Below the pieces are notes generated by a model. The model saw only the letters and a program-made list of their open reading frames with translations. It did not search any database and had not been told where the DNA came from. 64,000 bases of DNA from the NCBI GenBank assembly GCA_028274465.1, contig CM051458.1, positions 103,742,855 to 103,806,854 of the forward strand, written 5' to 3'. Within the stretch, counting starts at the first letter, position 1. Each line of letters starts with the position of its first letter. The position numbers and the translations under genes are program-made. This stretch comes from Plantago ovata. Its lineage: Eukaryota > Streptophyta > Magnoliopsida > Lamiales > Plantaginaceae. Of the stretch, positions 31,534 to 43,056 are shown piece after piece.

Positions 31534-32805
31534 AAAACATTACAGAACTGGAAAATTAAACAAATTCAAACTGAACTTTTAACATAACTAAATTTAAATT
31601 AATGAATTTTCCCTCGACAGAACAAAGAGTAACACCCAAAAGGTGTATTCGATGAGTTACTTTATTGAGTTAGTGGGGAAGATATCATACGTAGGATATT
31701 TATAACTCTGCCCATTCTCGATTCAATGAATTAATCATTGATGCATGAGATATATTGAGCTCATTCTCACTTATGTAAATTTTAAAAAGAATCATTTAAA
31801 TTAAAACAATTAATTAATCAATCGATATTTTTAAAAATTCTTACATAAATTTTTACTTTTCAACATCCCAGACCAGAATCACCAGATCGAATTTGAAAGT
31901 ATGGGGTAGCTTGAATATCAGTTTCCCCAGCTGTTTCGTCAAGACTATAATGACAATTTGACGTCTGCTGCTGATTGATGCATGTATATAATAATTCTTC
32001 CCTAGTATATTCTTTGCTACAGGATTTTAGTATACTTAATTATTTTAATTTTTAATAATTTATTCATTTGTATTTTTATTATAAATTACTCTTAAATATA
32101 AAATTTTATCATTATAATTTAATAATAAATTATAAAAATAAAAAAAAGGATAACTATAAAAGCTTAAAATGTATCATTAGCAATGAGGGGAGGTGTATAT
32201 GGGCAATTTTGTTAATAATTTTTTTTTAAACAAATTGTTAAAGTTGATTGTTTGATTAATGTATAGTGTTGGCATTAAATTGCGATCTTCGTCAAATAAT
32301 TTTTTTTGAAACGGTAAATATTACAATGGTCAATTACTTCTAGGTGACATTTTAGCATCTTAATTACATTTTAATGTCATTTAAAATCTTACTTTCAAAA
32401 AAGTGTCTTTCATAGTAGAATACCCAAAATAGGTCTTTCTTACCTATATTACTATATTTATCTATTCCAATCAACACACAAATATAGGAATTTAACTACA
32501 AATTTCCGCTCAAACGTTACTGCATGTATTGATATATCTATAAATTCAAGTACCAAAATTACAATGATCCCTCTCTCTCCTCCAAATTCCATTCCAGACC
32601 CATAGTAGTAAATTGACTAAATTCTTCTACGTATATATGATATATTTATTCAAGACATGTACTTATATATTTTCTTAAACAAATACAATTAAATGATTGT
32701 CACAATTTGTTTGCATGTACGTATACTATATTCACACCCAAAAATCATGTATCACAGATGATAAAAATCACATTCATGGAAGTGTACATGAAGATGATAA
32801 AAATA
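31534..32805. other. Intergenic AT-rich spacer
   Basis: No gene seen. A T run with AAACGGTAAATATTACAAT near 32300 resembles the poly-A side of a minus-strand SINE or LINE, but no head was found. Confidence 0.4.
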
Positions 32806-33059
32806 TACTCCCTTCGTCCCAGAACAGTTGCACCATTTTGCCATTTTAAACGTCCCGTTAGAGTTGCACCATTTCATTTATTTGGCATATTTGGACATGG
32901 TTATAATAATTTTATATTTCATTAATACATTTTTGTTGCCACAAATTCTCCATAAAGTAAAAGCAACACCCACTATCAATATAACTCAATATTTAAATCT
33001 TCTTCTTATTTTATGTGTCCAAAATCAAATGGTGCAACTGCTCTGGGACGGAGGGAGTA
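32806..33059. mobile_element. Stowaway-like MITE
   Basis: TACTCCCTTCGTCCCAGAAC and GCTCTGGGACGGAGGGAGTA are near-perfect inverted ends with TA at both borders. Length 254 bp, no ORF of note. Confidence 0.9.
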
Positions 33060-33528
33060 CATATTTTATTAAGAAACTATACATGATGATTAAAATTTAT
33101 ACATGAGAAATTGATACATGAAAATACATAGGTAAGGTATCTATATGATAGTAGAATAACCAGAGAAAATAATTTTTGATTTTTACTATCTCACCTCCAT
33201 TCATCCATTCCGCTAGACCAACTTATAACTACTTTTGTCAAATGATTAATCAGATGTCCACCGACGATTAGCTCAAATAGTTTGAGTGCACCCAAATACA
33301 TAAAATACTCAATACATATGAATATGATGATATATACAGAAAGAGCATGAAATAGCATTTAAAAAATAATAAAACTTCCCTCTGCATCTTGTGTCACAGA
33401 TAGTATAGGACCGCCACGTATCTTAAGTGTCCGAAATGATACCTATAGGCTATAGGGACCTTTTCTTTTCTTTTTTTTTTTTCATCGAACCATGCAAGAA
33501 AATTCTCTACCAGTCCAAAAGGCGAGGA

Positions 33529-33530
<2 letters not shown>
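33060..33530. other. Intergenic, no feature recognised
   Basis: AT-rich spacer without coding or repeat structure. Confidence 0.4.

Positions 33531-33587
<57 letters not shown>
33531..33587. repeat. (AT)n microsatellite
   Basis: About 28 uninterrupted AT dinucleotides. Confidence 0.97.
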
Positions 33588-33590
<3 letters not shown>

Positions 33591-34419
33591 GACTTGGAAT
33601 TATACTTGACAAATTTTCTTATTTATTTTTCGTGTGGTTATAATTATGCTACGGAATAATTGTTAATTTTTTTAAGGACCGCATCTTTCAAGCTTAAGAC
33701 AAAGTCGCATATTAATATTAATGTATCTTGTCGTTGTTTTGCAATTGTACATGTATTATGGAGTACTAATAATCAATCAACATTCAACATGCAAATTAAA
33801 TGCAAAGTCAAGTTGTATAGTACTTTTATGTTCCTTTGAAAGTGAAAGAGATAATAATGCAGTTGAAAAATATTTTGATCTTCTTTTTCTATGGCCGAAA
33901 ATGTCAACAAATACCTTTATTTTGGTCCAATAGTCTTCTCACGTGCATCCAAATATATAAATAAATAAATAATTGATAACCTACTGTTCCCAGTAGTAAT
34001 CAATCTAATCAATATTTCCTTTCACTAATATTTATCCATTTTAATTTTTTTAGTCAATAAATTTTAATTTTAACATAATTACAAAAATATTTAAACTATA
34101 ATTATAAAAATATTTAACACAAATACACAATATCTACAATTTTACAGTATAATTTTATTAAATATTTTATCATTATTGTAACGACGCGATCCACTAATGG
34201 GTCGAGACCCGGCCCAGCGTAATATATTTATATACTTTTTTTGGTAAGAAAAGAAATTGATTAAATGGTAAGAAAAAATTATTAGCCACTGTAACTTTTT
34301 TTTATTATTGAAAAGACAAAATAGCTCTTAGTCGATCTACTTCTAAAAGTGACAAAAAAAAAGTTTCTAAAACCCCAACTCCTAATTCATTTCCCCACAG
34401 ATCTGCGTCTTCTCTCATT
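33588..34419. other. Intergenic AT-rich spacer
   Basis: No gene recognised. A GC-rich phrase at 34185-34220, GGGTCGAGACCCGGCCCAGC, contains a short palindrome (GGGTCGAGACCC) but nothing further. Confidence 0.4.
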
Positions 34420-34680
34420 TCATGTTGCGTCATCTTGCTCCATGCTCAGTCGGGCCAGAAAATCCGTCGACTGGTTCTCTAAACGGGAAGTCCAGTAGAG
34501 CTTGACAATCTATGGCCGACCTAAAAACTCGTGGGACTCCTCAATTCTTTGTTTTCAGTGGCTCCGATGAGGCGGCACCGCCTTGCACCATTTTAGCCAG
34601 TTGCTGCGAATCTGTCTCCACCTCTAGCTAGTTGTGGAATTCGCTCTCGCATGCCGATTTGAGTCCAAGGAGGAGGGATG
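34420..34680 (-). mobile_element. LINE RNase H fragment
   Basis: Minus-strand phrases LEVETDSQQLAKMVQGG and, in another frame, ENQSTDFLARLSMEQDDAT follow the order of a plant LINE RNase H domain (active-site Asp in ETDS, C-terminal DFLAR). Several stops; relic. Confidence 0.55.
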
Positions 34681-36727
34681 TTAACTTGATTTCATTAACA
34701 GCTCCCGTAGGGATTGATTTGGAGAAACCCCAAATTCGATTTCCGTTTAAGAATTGAAAGATACTTTTAGTTTTAGATATACATCACGCTATAAACAATT
34801 AAGCCCACATTCTAAACTCAATAACGAATTACAATGAAAAACCACCCCTTCGAATTGAAATACACCGAAAAGCACGCTACATCGTAGAATCCTTATCTTT
34901 TGAACACCCAAACCAAACCAATTCCTGGATCATAATATCCAAATCACCAAATAAATCTTCATGAGTAGGACCAAGGTAAGTTACCAACCATTTTGTTAAT
35001 TTTTCACCGTCAATTTCAAAATTCATGCTTAAGACCTAGCTTAACTCATCCTCCTACATGCCAGTAGAGTGAAAAGAAATTTAATAATAAACACAATTCA
35101 CGTACGTTTCTTTAGTTATTTTTAATCCCTTTTCAAAAGGGTATATATTTCCTGGAAAGAGGGTCAGGGTGTTTTGTCGATCAAACAAACCATATTACAG
35201 TACTGCTAAACGTCAATCATCAAGATACTAAACTTTTGTTTATCCACGAGTCAAGATACGTGATAGGTTAATAATATTATTCTGATGGTGATTATTATGT
35301 TCATTGAATATGCTTAATTAACATAGTCTTTAATTTCGTCGTGAACTAGAAAAGAAGAACATATCGCAACACTTGTATAATATTAATAAAAAATTACAAT
35401 GCGGACAATGCAGTCATTCAACGGGGACAAATTCCAGTCGTCTGCGACGAAATGTGTAATTTTTTTTATTGTTTTTTCCTTTTTCACTATTTGGAAGCAT
35501 ATATGTGTCAGTTTTGTATGCATTCCTTCAGGGTTTTTTTTTTCCTTTTTATTTATTTTTTATTTTCTCATACTTTAAAAATCGAATCACTCATGTTTTT
35601 CACTATATAACACACTTAAGCTATAAAGCACGGAACCTTCAAATAACCTGACGTTTTTTAATTAGGAAACGCCTGCATTTCCTTACTGGAAACTTATGGA
35701 CCACATTTTTGGCCATTTGATAATTTTTTACTTAATATTTTTGTCCATAATATGTGTTATATGTTGTCTAATGCATGTGAAGAAAATATATTTTGTTAAT
35801 TGCTCGAATATCACCTTAGATAATACATATATTATACACATTTCAACTTATCCTATTGTTTGTAGTTTGATTTGACTAATTTATCTATTAAAATATATAT
35901 TTAATTAGTTGTTTAGCATTTATAAGTTTATAAATACTACTTTACATATTAACTATATATTTAAATATATAAAAAACGTTTCCTACACGTTTACATTTCC
36001 TACTTTTTTGAATTTTGACATTTTAACGTATCCATTTTGTTTTCATTTCCGCTTCCGTGCTTCCTAGCACGTAAGTGTGCATCATGATACGTACACAACA
36101 TTATAATGTAACAAAAAATAAACCGAATTCATATAGTATTAGTATATATAATGTAAATACACAACAAGATCAAATCAAGCATTTCAACTACAAGATTTTA
36201 CACCACAAAACAGAAAATATTATGGTATGTTTGATTTAACTACAAAAATATTATTTTGCATTCACATTTACTTAATTGGAATTTATATTTCAAATAAATT
36301 TAATTTAATTCAATTTAATTCAGAGTTTTTCGATCAGTTGAAGTAATTCAATTTAATTCACATTTACTTCTCAAAAACACAATTTAATTTAATTCAATTT
36401 ACTTTTAGTTTGTGTTTTTGAGAAGTACGAGTAAAAGACATTAATATAGATTAACATAAAAAAGGTTATGGGTTTGCACCGGCCGCTCCTAGGGGTGGCA
36501 ATTGAGTACTTGTAGTATGTTCGAAGTTACATATTCATGGAGCCAATAAGGACATTCAGTTAAGCTAGTTGCATATCATTTCACAACTAATGATACCAAA
36601 TTTAAATTTCCTTATACTACTACAAGTCGCTATGAAAACGCATATAATTATTTTTTTAAGCGACAAATCTAATTACCCTACTCATACCACCTTATAATTC
36701 CATGAAAACGCATATAACTTGAAGTAC
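34681..36727. other. Long AT-rich intergenic region
   Basis: No gene, RNA or delimited transposon recognised. A simple stretch of repeated AATTTAATTCA lies at about 36298-36400. Confidence 0.45.
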
Positions 36728-37375
36728 TATGCTTTAGCATTTTAGTAAGAATTTTCTTAGACCCTTTTGTAAGCTACCTCCCAAAATACTTGCAACTAGT
36801 TATCATGTTTTCCTTGATCACTTTTAGACTATTCTATAAAACCCTCTTGTAGACTACCTCTCAAGATACATGCAGCTAGTTATCATATTAACATGTTTTG
36901 CTTTAGCATTTTAAGACTTTTCTATAAAATTCTCTTGTAAACTACCTCCAGCAACTAGTTTATTAACATTAACATGTTTTGCTCTAACATTTTAAGACTT
37001 TTCTATATAACCCTCCTATAAAACTACTATTACTACTTGTCAAAATACTTGCAACTAGTTATCATATATATTAATATGTTTTGATTTAGCATTTTAAGAC
37101 TTTTCTGTAAAACCATCTTATAAATTACTACCTATCAAATATAATTTCAGCTATAGTTATCATACTAACATGTTTTGTTAGCATTTTAATACTTTTCTAT
37201 AGAAACTTTCTTGTAAACTAGCTCTCAAAATACTTGCCAACTAGATATCATATGAACATGTTTTGCATTAGCATTTTTAGACTTTTCCATAAAAACGGCC
37301 TCTTGTAAACATCTCAAAAGACTGACAACTAGTTTGATTTAGCAAGGTAATACTTTCCTAAAACCCTCTTGTAAA
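36728..37375 (+). repeat. Minisatellite of about 85-120-bp units upstream of ERF gene
   Basis: Roughly six to seven diverged copies of a unit containing TTTAGCATTTTAAGACTTTTC, TATAAAACCCTCTTGTAAAC, TACCTCTCAAAATACTTGCA and ACTAGTTATCATATTAACATG. The array ends about 0.9 kb before the ERF start codon. Confidence 0.85.
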
Positions 37376-38091
37376 CATTACTTTTCTACTGGCACAATGG
37401 TTCTCAACCGGTTATGGTGTGTGTCTCGCATGTTGAATGTCGATGAGGTAAATAATTTTAAAAACTATTCACTCAGATTTTAAAAGATAAGATAAGTCAA
37501 TTGATGAATTATTTACTAATTACCGTATCATTAACTCTCACATTATCTAATTATTACATCGTTTATTTAACATAACGGTATTATATTACCGTATTAAAAC
37601 TTGCAAACCCTTTCCAAGATCTTCATGCAAACATCCCAAAATCCATCACCAAGTAATTCAAGAAAGCTATACTAGTCTACAACATTGTGTAACACCCAAG
37701 TTAACAACTCAATTCTCGAAAAACCTCGTCCACATTCAATTGTTTGCACGGATGGATTAGCACCATGGAAGCAACCAGGAAACATATCTCTTGGTGCAGA
37801 ACACGAGACTCTCGGGTCTTGACTATTAATTTGATACTACTCGTACTATACTCTATCATCATCATGTCATGTGGACCAATTAGTCCACAAACAAGTCACA
37901 ACACTTGAGAAATTTAAACACATCATCAAGCTCTAAAAGTCCAAGAAAAAACTATATTATATCATCTACTAAGTCTCTTTCAAAGCCCACATACATATAT
38001 TGAATTCCACTCATTCATCCTCTAGTCCTCTGTTTTTGTATATATCCTCTGCCACTACGATGCTTCTTCCTTCCCTTCCTGCGAACCAGCC
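37376..38091. other. Promoter region of ERF gene
   Basis: No coding region. A TATATATC motif at about 38039 is the best TATA candidate. Near 37383 TGGCACAATGG resembles a tRNA A box, but no B box follows. Confidence 0.4.
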
Positions 38092-38277
38092 ATGAAAGAT
38101 CCCAGATCAAGAACTTTAGCCCAGGTATATAACCTCCCTCCTCACTCCCTCTTTTCCACTCAATCAACCAAGAACAAGAGACTAAGATTGACCCATAATT
38201 TTAAAAAAGAAAACAGAGACTGTTGCTCATTGAAGCATTTCAACAAACAGCTTGTAAGCGAACTTTCCTTCACATAG
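38092..38277 (+). CDS. Upstream ORF in the 5' leader of the ERF gene
   Basis: 61 codons beginning MKDPRSRTLAQVYNLPPHS and ending 24 nt before the ERF start codon. It follows the probable TATA box by about 50 bp, so it should be in the mRNA leader. Ribosomes translating it would have little room to reinitiate, which could reduce ERF translation. Alternatively the leader is spliced: CCCAG|GTATAT after codon 11 is a usable donor. No similarity to known conserved uORF peptides was recognised. Confidence 0.4.
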   Translation: MKDPRSRTLAQVYNLPPHSLFSTQSTKNKRLRLTHNFKKENRDCCSLKHFNKQLVSELSFT

Positions 38278-38301
38278 AATCCTGGTCCTTGAAGCACAAA
38301 A

Positions 38302-39126
38302 ATGGAAAGCCAATATCTTCAAACCATAAGCCAACACCTCTTTCTCGATGATTACGCTTTCGGGCCTTCAGAGCCTCAAAACCTCTCTTCTTCCTCAACC
38401 CTGAGCTCTCCATTTTCACCCGATTTCAGCTTCTACTCCTCCACAACATGTTACGGTTTCGAAGCGAACCCAGTGATGAACACGAGCCCAACTATGAATC
38501 CCACAAGGCAGAAAGTCAAGCCTTCACTCAACATATCAATTCCGCCACAACCACAAATTAGCCCTAAAACAGAGTGGCAGCAATCCAATCCAAATCAACT
38601 CGTTCATCAGGAAGAAAGCTCCGGCAGGCACTACAGAGGTGTTCGGCAGCGTCCGTGGGGCAAGTTCGCGGCGGAGATTCGCGACCCGAACCGGAAAGGG
38701 ACTAGAGTTTGGCTCGGAACGTTCGATAGGGCGATAGATGCTGCGAAAGCTTACGATAGAGCTGCGTTTAAGCTGAGGGGGAGTAAGGCAATTTTGAATT
38801 TCCCGCTTGAAATCGGGAATTCGAACTTGCCGGAAAAAGAGGTGGCGCAGCCGGTGGTTAGTTGCCGTAAAAGGGAGAGAGAGGACTTGGATGAAAACAG
38901 AGCAAGTACTAGTACTAGTACCAGTAGTAAAGAAGTTAAGAGGGAAAAAGAAGAAACAGAAAATGAAGTAACCGCCGCAATGCCGTTAACGCCGTCAAGT
39001 TGGACGGCAGTTTGGGATTGTGGAGATGGAAAGGGTACTATCTTTGAGGTGCCACCGTTATCTCCGTCAACTCCAACTAACAGTTTGGGTTATTTGAATC
39101 GCGGGATTAAAGTGGAATACGATTAG
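38302..39126 (+). CDS. AP2/ERF transcription factor, ERF5/ERF6-like (group IX)
   Basis: 274 residues, single exon. The AP2/ERF domain covers about residues 110-168 ([51 protein letters not shown]). It has the Ala and Asp at domain positions 14 and 19 that distinguish ERF from DREB proteins, so GCC-box binding is expected. The N-terminal half is Ser/Pro-rich. The C-terminus holds [11 protein letters not shown], matching the conserved Pro-directed kinase site of the ERF5/6/104/105 subgroup, which MAP kinases phosphorylate in defence and stress responses. A Ser-Thr run (STSTSTSS) is coded by an AGTACTAGTACTAGT microsatellite. Assignment to family is certain; subgroup is inferred from the domain and the PPLSP motif. 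Confidence 0.94.
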   Translation: MESQYLQTISQHLFLDDYAFGPSEPQNLSSSSTLSSPFSPDFSFYSSTTCYGFEANPVMNTSPTMNPTRQKVKPSLNISIPPQPQISPKTEWQQSNPNQLVHQEESSGRHYRGVRQRPWGKFAAEIRDPNRKGTRVWLGTFDRAIDAAKAYDRAAFKLRGSKAILNFPLEIGNSNLPEKEVAQPVVSCRKREREDLDENRASTSTSTSSKEVKREKEETENEVTAAMPLTPSSWTAVWDCGDGKGTIFEVPPLSPSTPTNSLGYLNRGIKVEYD

Positions 39127-39714
39127 TAGTAACCAACTTTTGAATCGACAGAGTTTTATAACTACTTCTACGACAGCAGGATCAATAATGATTTTCTTTC
39201 GTAAGAGAATAGTTATGCATGCACCTGACAATGGTTCTGGGGTGAAATAGCAATGTTAGTAAACTATAGGGGAAGATTAGTTGTAGTTTAGTTTTTTTGT
39301 GGGTGAGCTTATGTAAATATGTGAGAGTTAGTAGTGTGGGATCTTTGTTTGATTTGTTTATTCCCTTTGTTTGATGTTAGAACTTAGAAGCAAATCTCGT
39401 AGTGTAGAAAGAATAAGAAATTTCATATTTTGTTTGATTCTTAAAAAGTTAAACTGATTCTCGCTGAAATAATAAATATGACATGAGTCACATGACATTG
39501 TATGTCAACAAGTTTCCCAGATTGAAGAATCATTTCTAGACTAGATAAGCCAAGTGAAGTATTCATTTGAATCATTTCCACACTAATCATAAGATGATTC
39601 ATTATTATGTAAATATAATGTAAAGATTGGACAAAGTTAGACATTTACAAAGAAGGATGGAGCAATTACCAAACTATTTTTCAACCATACAACAACGCAC
39701 ATAGGTATGACAAT
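39127..39714. other. 3' flank of ERF gene
   Basis: Probable 3' untranslated region to about 39420, then AT-rich spacer. Confidence 0.5.
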
Positions 39715-39920
39715 TGGTCCCGATCAGTCCACTATGGGTCCCGATCTGTACGGATCGGATCCATGTTGGGTCAATTTAAAATTTTCAGATTGAATTAGGG
39801 TTCAATCCGAAATAAACTAAAAATTCATCATAAATAAAGCTGGTTTCAGTATCGGATCAAACCTAATTAATTGAACTTTTTTAGATCGAATTTGTCCCGG
39901 ACCAGATCAAAATCTATAAA
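39715..39920. repeat. Repeat rich in GGATCGGATCC-type motifs
   Basis: Several variants of GGTCCCGATC, CGGATCGGATCC and GGACCAGATC, comparable with 21705-21975. Confidence 0.55.
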
Positions 39921-39999
39921 TCTGGCGACCTCGTATTAATCTCAAATTATACAATAAAAATAATTAAAAATATTATATTATAAAACTAGAATGTTTATA

Positions 40000-40410
40000 A
40001 GCCAACTTTACCAACTTCTCCTTAAATTAAGTCACTTATTTTAAGTTGAAGTTATTGCAAACACCCTCTTAACTTATCCAGCTTATCAATTATTTTAAGC
40101 CGAAACAGCTTTTTAACTGTTTGCAATTGCAACAACTTATAAGCTGGCGCATTCTCTTAAATTAAACTGGATAAGTTGAAACTGGAGAAGTTGGGTACCT
40201 CAGATTCTACTTAAATTAAGCTGGATTTTAGTTGTTTTTGTCTAAAAAGTTATGTTTGCAAACACTACTCCTACAACTTATCTAACTCTTAAGTAGTTAA
40301 GTAGTTTTTTTGCAAACACCCATCAAATTCTATAATAAGCCAACTTTACCAACTTTTCCTTAATTAATTCACTCATTTTAAGTTGAAATTATTACAAACA
40401 CCGTAAGTGA
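40000..40410. repeat. Complex repeat with AAGTTGG / CCAACTT and TTTGCAAACAC motifs
   Basis: The phrase GCCAACTTTACCAACTT appears at about 40000 and 40334, with TTGCAAACACC variants between, plus inverted AAGTTGAAACTGGAGAAGTT. Probably nested small foldback elements; the ends are unclear. Confidence 0.5.
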
Positions 40411-40929
40411 GAACTTTGAAAGTAGATCACACCGATCTAGTTCCTTTAAGTTATGATTTAATAAAAAATTAATAAACAACCGATCGTTCCCCTACACAAA
40501 GTTTGGCGAACCAACCCATGCCCCTCTAATTCCCAACCCACGAAGTTTATGAATTGAAACACCCACGAACGTTTCCCAACCAAATCAACTTACCCAATCA
40601 AAACATTCTTTAATCTGAACCCATACTAACGGACTCTTCAGTTTCGAGAAAGATTAAAAGACCACAAGAGATAATTATGTGTGCAAGACAAGCCTCTAAA
40701 TTACGTTATCCACCTCTGAAATCGAAACCGTCTAAGAATTTAAGGGGTGGACATAATTTAAAAAGGAATGACATTAGAAAAACGAAATTAGATATAATAT
40801 AAATTACTCTCTCCAGTTTTTTTTTTATTTATGTTTGAACTTTTAAGAGGTATGTATAATGGCTGTGGTATTTTTTTAGTTAGTTACATGACCTAAAATA
40901 AATGTGTGAGATAAAATTTAACAAAAAAT
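40411..40929. other. Intergenic, no feature recognised
   Basis: AT-rich spacer with no support for a gene. Confidence 0.4.
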
Positions 40930-41240
40930 TAAATGTGTACTTAAAAAAACAAAAAGAAAAACTGCACGACCATACCCCCCAACCTTGTACCCTTCCACCA
41001 CGAATTAGGATTCTAGGCATAAAATAGGCTCCCTCAACTAATCCGAAAAATAATTTAAAATTAACTAGTAAATTCTTACTTCTAAACAACGATAATGTAG
41101 ATCTTTTCACTTTCTCAACCACCACGTTAGTCGACCACAATCCATTACTAAAATGGATGGCATTTCTTGTATTCCACAAGACCCACATCATACGTATATT
41201 GCCAAACGGCCCAAACCTCGACCCGCATAAGCTCAAAACG
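40930..41240 (-). mobile_element. LINE fragment after zinc-binding domain
   Basis: The minus strand encodes MWVLWNTRNAIHFSNGLW, resembling the LWxxRN segment that follows zf-RVT in plant LINEs, then AT-rich decay. Single short fragment. Confidence 0.5.
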
Positions 41241-42403
41241 GGAGTTTACCAACTTCAAATGGAATGTGTGTACATACACAGTACAGAAGTGAATGTGTTG
41301 TTGTCATATTGCTAGGGAGCGAGAAAGATATGTGGGGATTCCATTGCACTCTACTAATCCAATGAATTTCGATATGACAATTGCGACTCAAAAACATAAA
41401 AAAGTTGATTTGTCTAAAGCATTTAAGTTGGTAGAGAATATCTCATATTCTCTCTTTAATTTTATTCCATTTTAATCTTAAATATTTATTCATGACCATG
41501 AATTATAATTAATGAATCACGATGAATCAGAACCCCTAAATCCTAATTCGTTGGTTAATAAATCATGATCACAGGAGCAGTACTTGACTATTTTTTCCTT
41601 TCAAATTAAATGACCCCCTAATTTATTGGTCGTGAACATTGAACATTACTATCATATATGTTAAAACAAAAGTTGGGTGTTAAGTCTTCTTCTTCCCCAA
41701 ATGTGATAATCATGTTCAAGGAATGATGAATAGTATGCAACAAATTCACAAAATCAGGTCCATATATCATTGCCTCTACCAAATTATAGGGAGACAAGTC
41801 ATGAAGAAAGACTAAAATGAATGGGCAAAGTGTTGATTTTCCACAAGACTTTTAAAATTGTTTAAATTTCCACCGCTGTTGAATTAATAATATATGTACT
41901 ACTAGCTTCTTGCTAATTTTGCCACAGCCATAGAATTCTTCATACAAATCTTACCCTTCTCCATTCAGTTAGTTTTCCACACCCCTTGACTTGATGTAAT
42001 ATGATGGACAATGTAAGTTTCGCACATTATAATGTACATAATAGATAATTTTGTAACAATTCTCTATTATTGTTTACATTCGCAAGAAATATATAATTAA
42101 AGAAAAGGGAAAAGTAAGGAATGTGTGGTTTTTAAAACTCAAACTTAACCAATTACATTATTATTGATTCTAATAAGATTATTGTATTGGCATTTACATT
42201 TGAAACAATATAGACTAGCTAAAACATTGATCATAGATATGATTAACAAATCCTGAGGTCTTTACTTCACCTTTAATTCCAAGACCTTTCGGTAGCAAAA
42301 TTGTTAAGGTGTCATGTCTTTTTGACCAATTGCATTTATTATATAATAAGAGTTAATACTTTTTCTAGCAACTGTTATGAAGGTGGTTCTAAAAAAGATG
42401 CCT
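41241..42403. other. Intergenic AT-rich spacer
   Basis: No coding or repeat structure recognised. Confidence 0.45.
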
Positions 42404-42404
42404 A

Positions 42405-42870
42405 TTAGGTTCACAATTACATTTTGGTCTGAAAACAGCAGGTTTTGAGTTGACCAGCTAGTATTTACATCTTTGTCATCCCCTCTAAATTGACAAAACA
42501 AACGTGCCTTAAGGAAAGAAAAAGAAAAAACCCTATCCTTCTTCCCCGATGAAATTTCGACCGGAACTTTGTAGTTCCGATCGGAAGCTGCAACTGCTTG
42601 ATCTGCTCCGGCCAGCTCTGACCGGAGCGGATCGGCTCCGATGGAGCAGTTTCTGATCGGAGCAGTCTGCTCCAATCGGAGCATATGTGGTGGAGCTGTT
42701 GCTGCTCCAACAGCTCCACCACCAGAGTTCTTTTTTGTTTTCCTTTTTAATTTTTTTTTTTTTAAAGAAAATTTCAAGTCTTGTTTGGCAAGGAAAAAAT
42801 CTGATTTTGGAACAGTACTTAGAGCGTGATTTGGTCAAGAGCGTGGACTAAAATGTAATTGTGAACCTAA
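42405..42870. mobile_element. TIR element, ~465 bp
   Basis: The ends TTAGGTTCACAATTACATTT and AAATGTAATTGTGAACCTAA are inverted repeats, matching 23 of 24 bases when extended. The interior holds a GC-richer stretch at 42540-42720 built from GATCGGAG and GGAGCAG motifs and related to 3373-3690. No transposase. Confidence 0.75.
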
Positions 42871-43056
42871 GTAACCCTTTTTTGTTATTAGGGACGCTAA
42901 CAAGGTAATAAAAAGTTACGAGCCCTATATAATATGAGGGGTGGATGAAGCCGATTAAAAAAAAAAGAGGGGTGAATTAAAGTAATTTGAAACGTATAAC
43001 ACAAATTATATAGAAGGACTAACATTTATATTAAGTCAGAAATTACCTTCACTGAT
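42871..43056. other. Spacer
   Basis: AT-rich; ends with the presumed LINE target site TTACCTTCACTGAT. Confidence 0.4.

Noticed and set aside
42304..42838. Three overlapping minus-strand ORFs of 85-157 codons
   Set aside because: They are produced by the repetitive GATCGGAG interior of the TIR element at 42405-42870.
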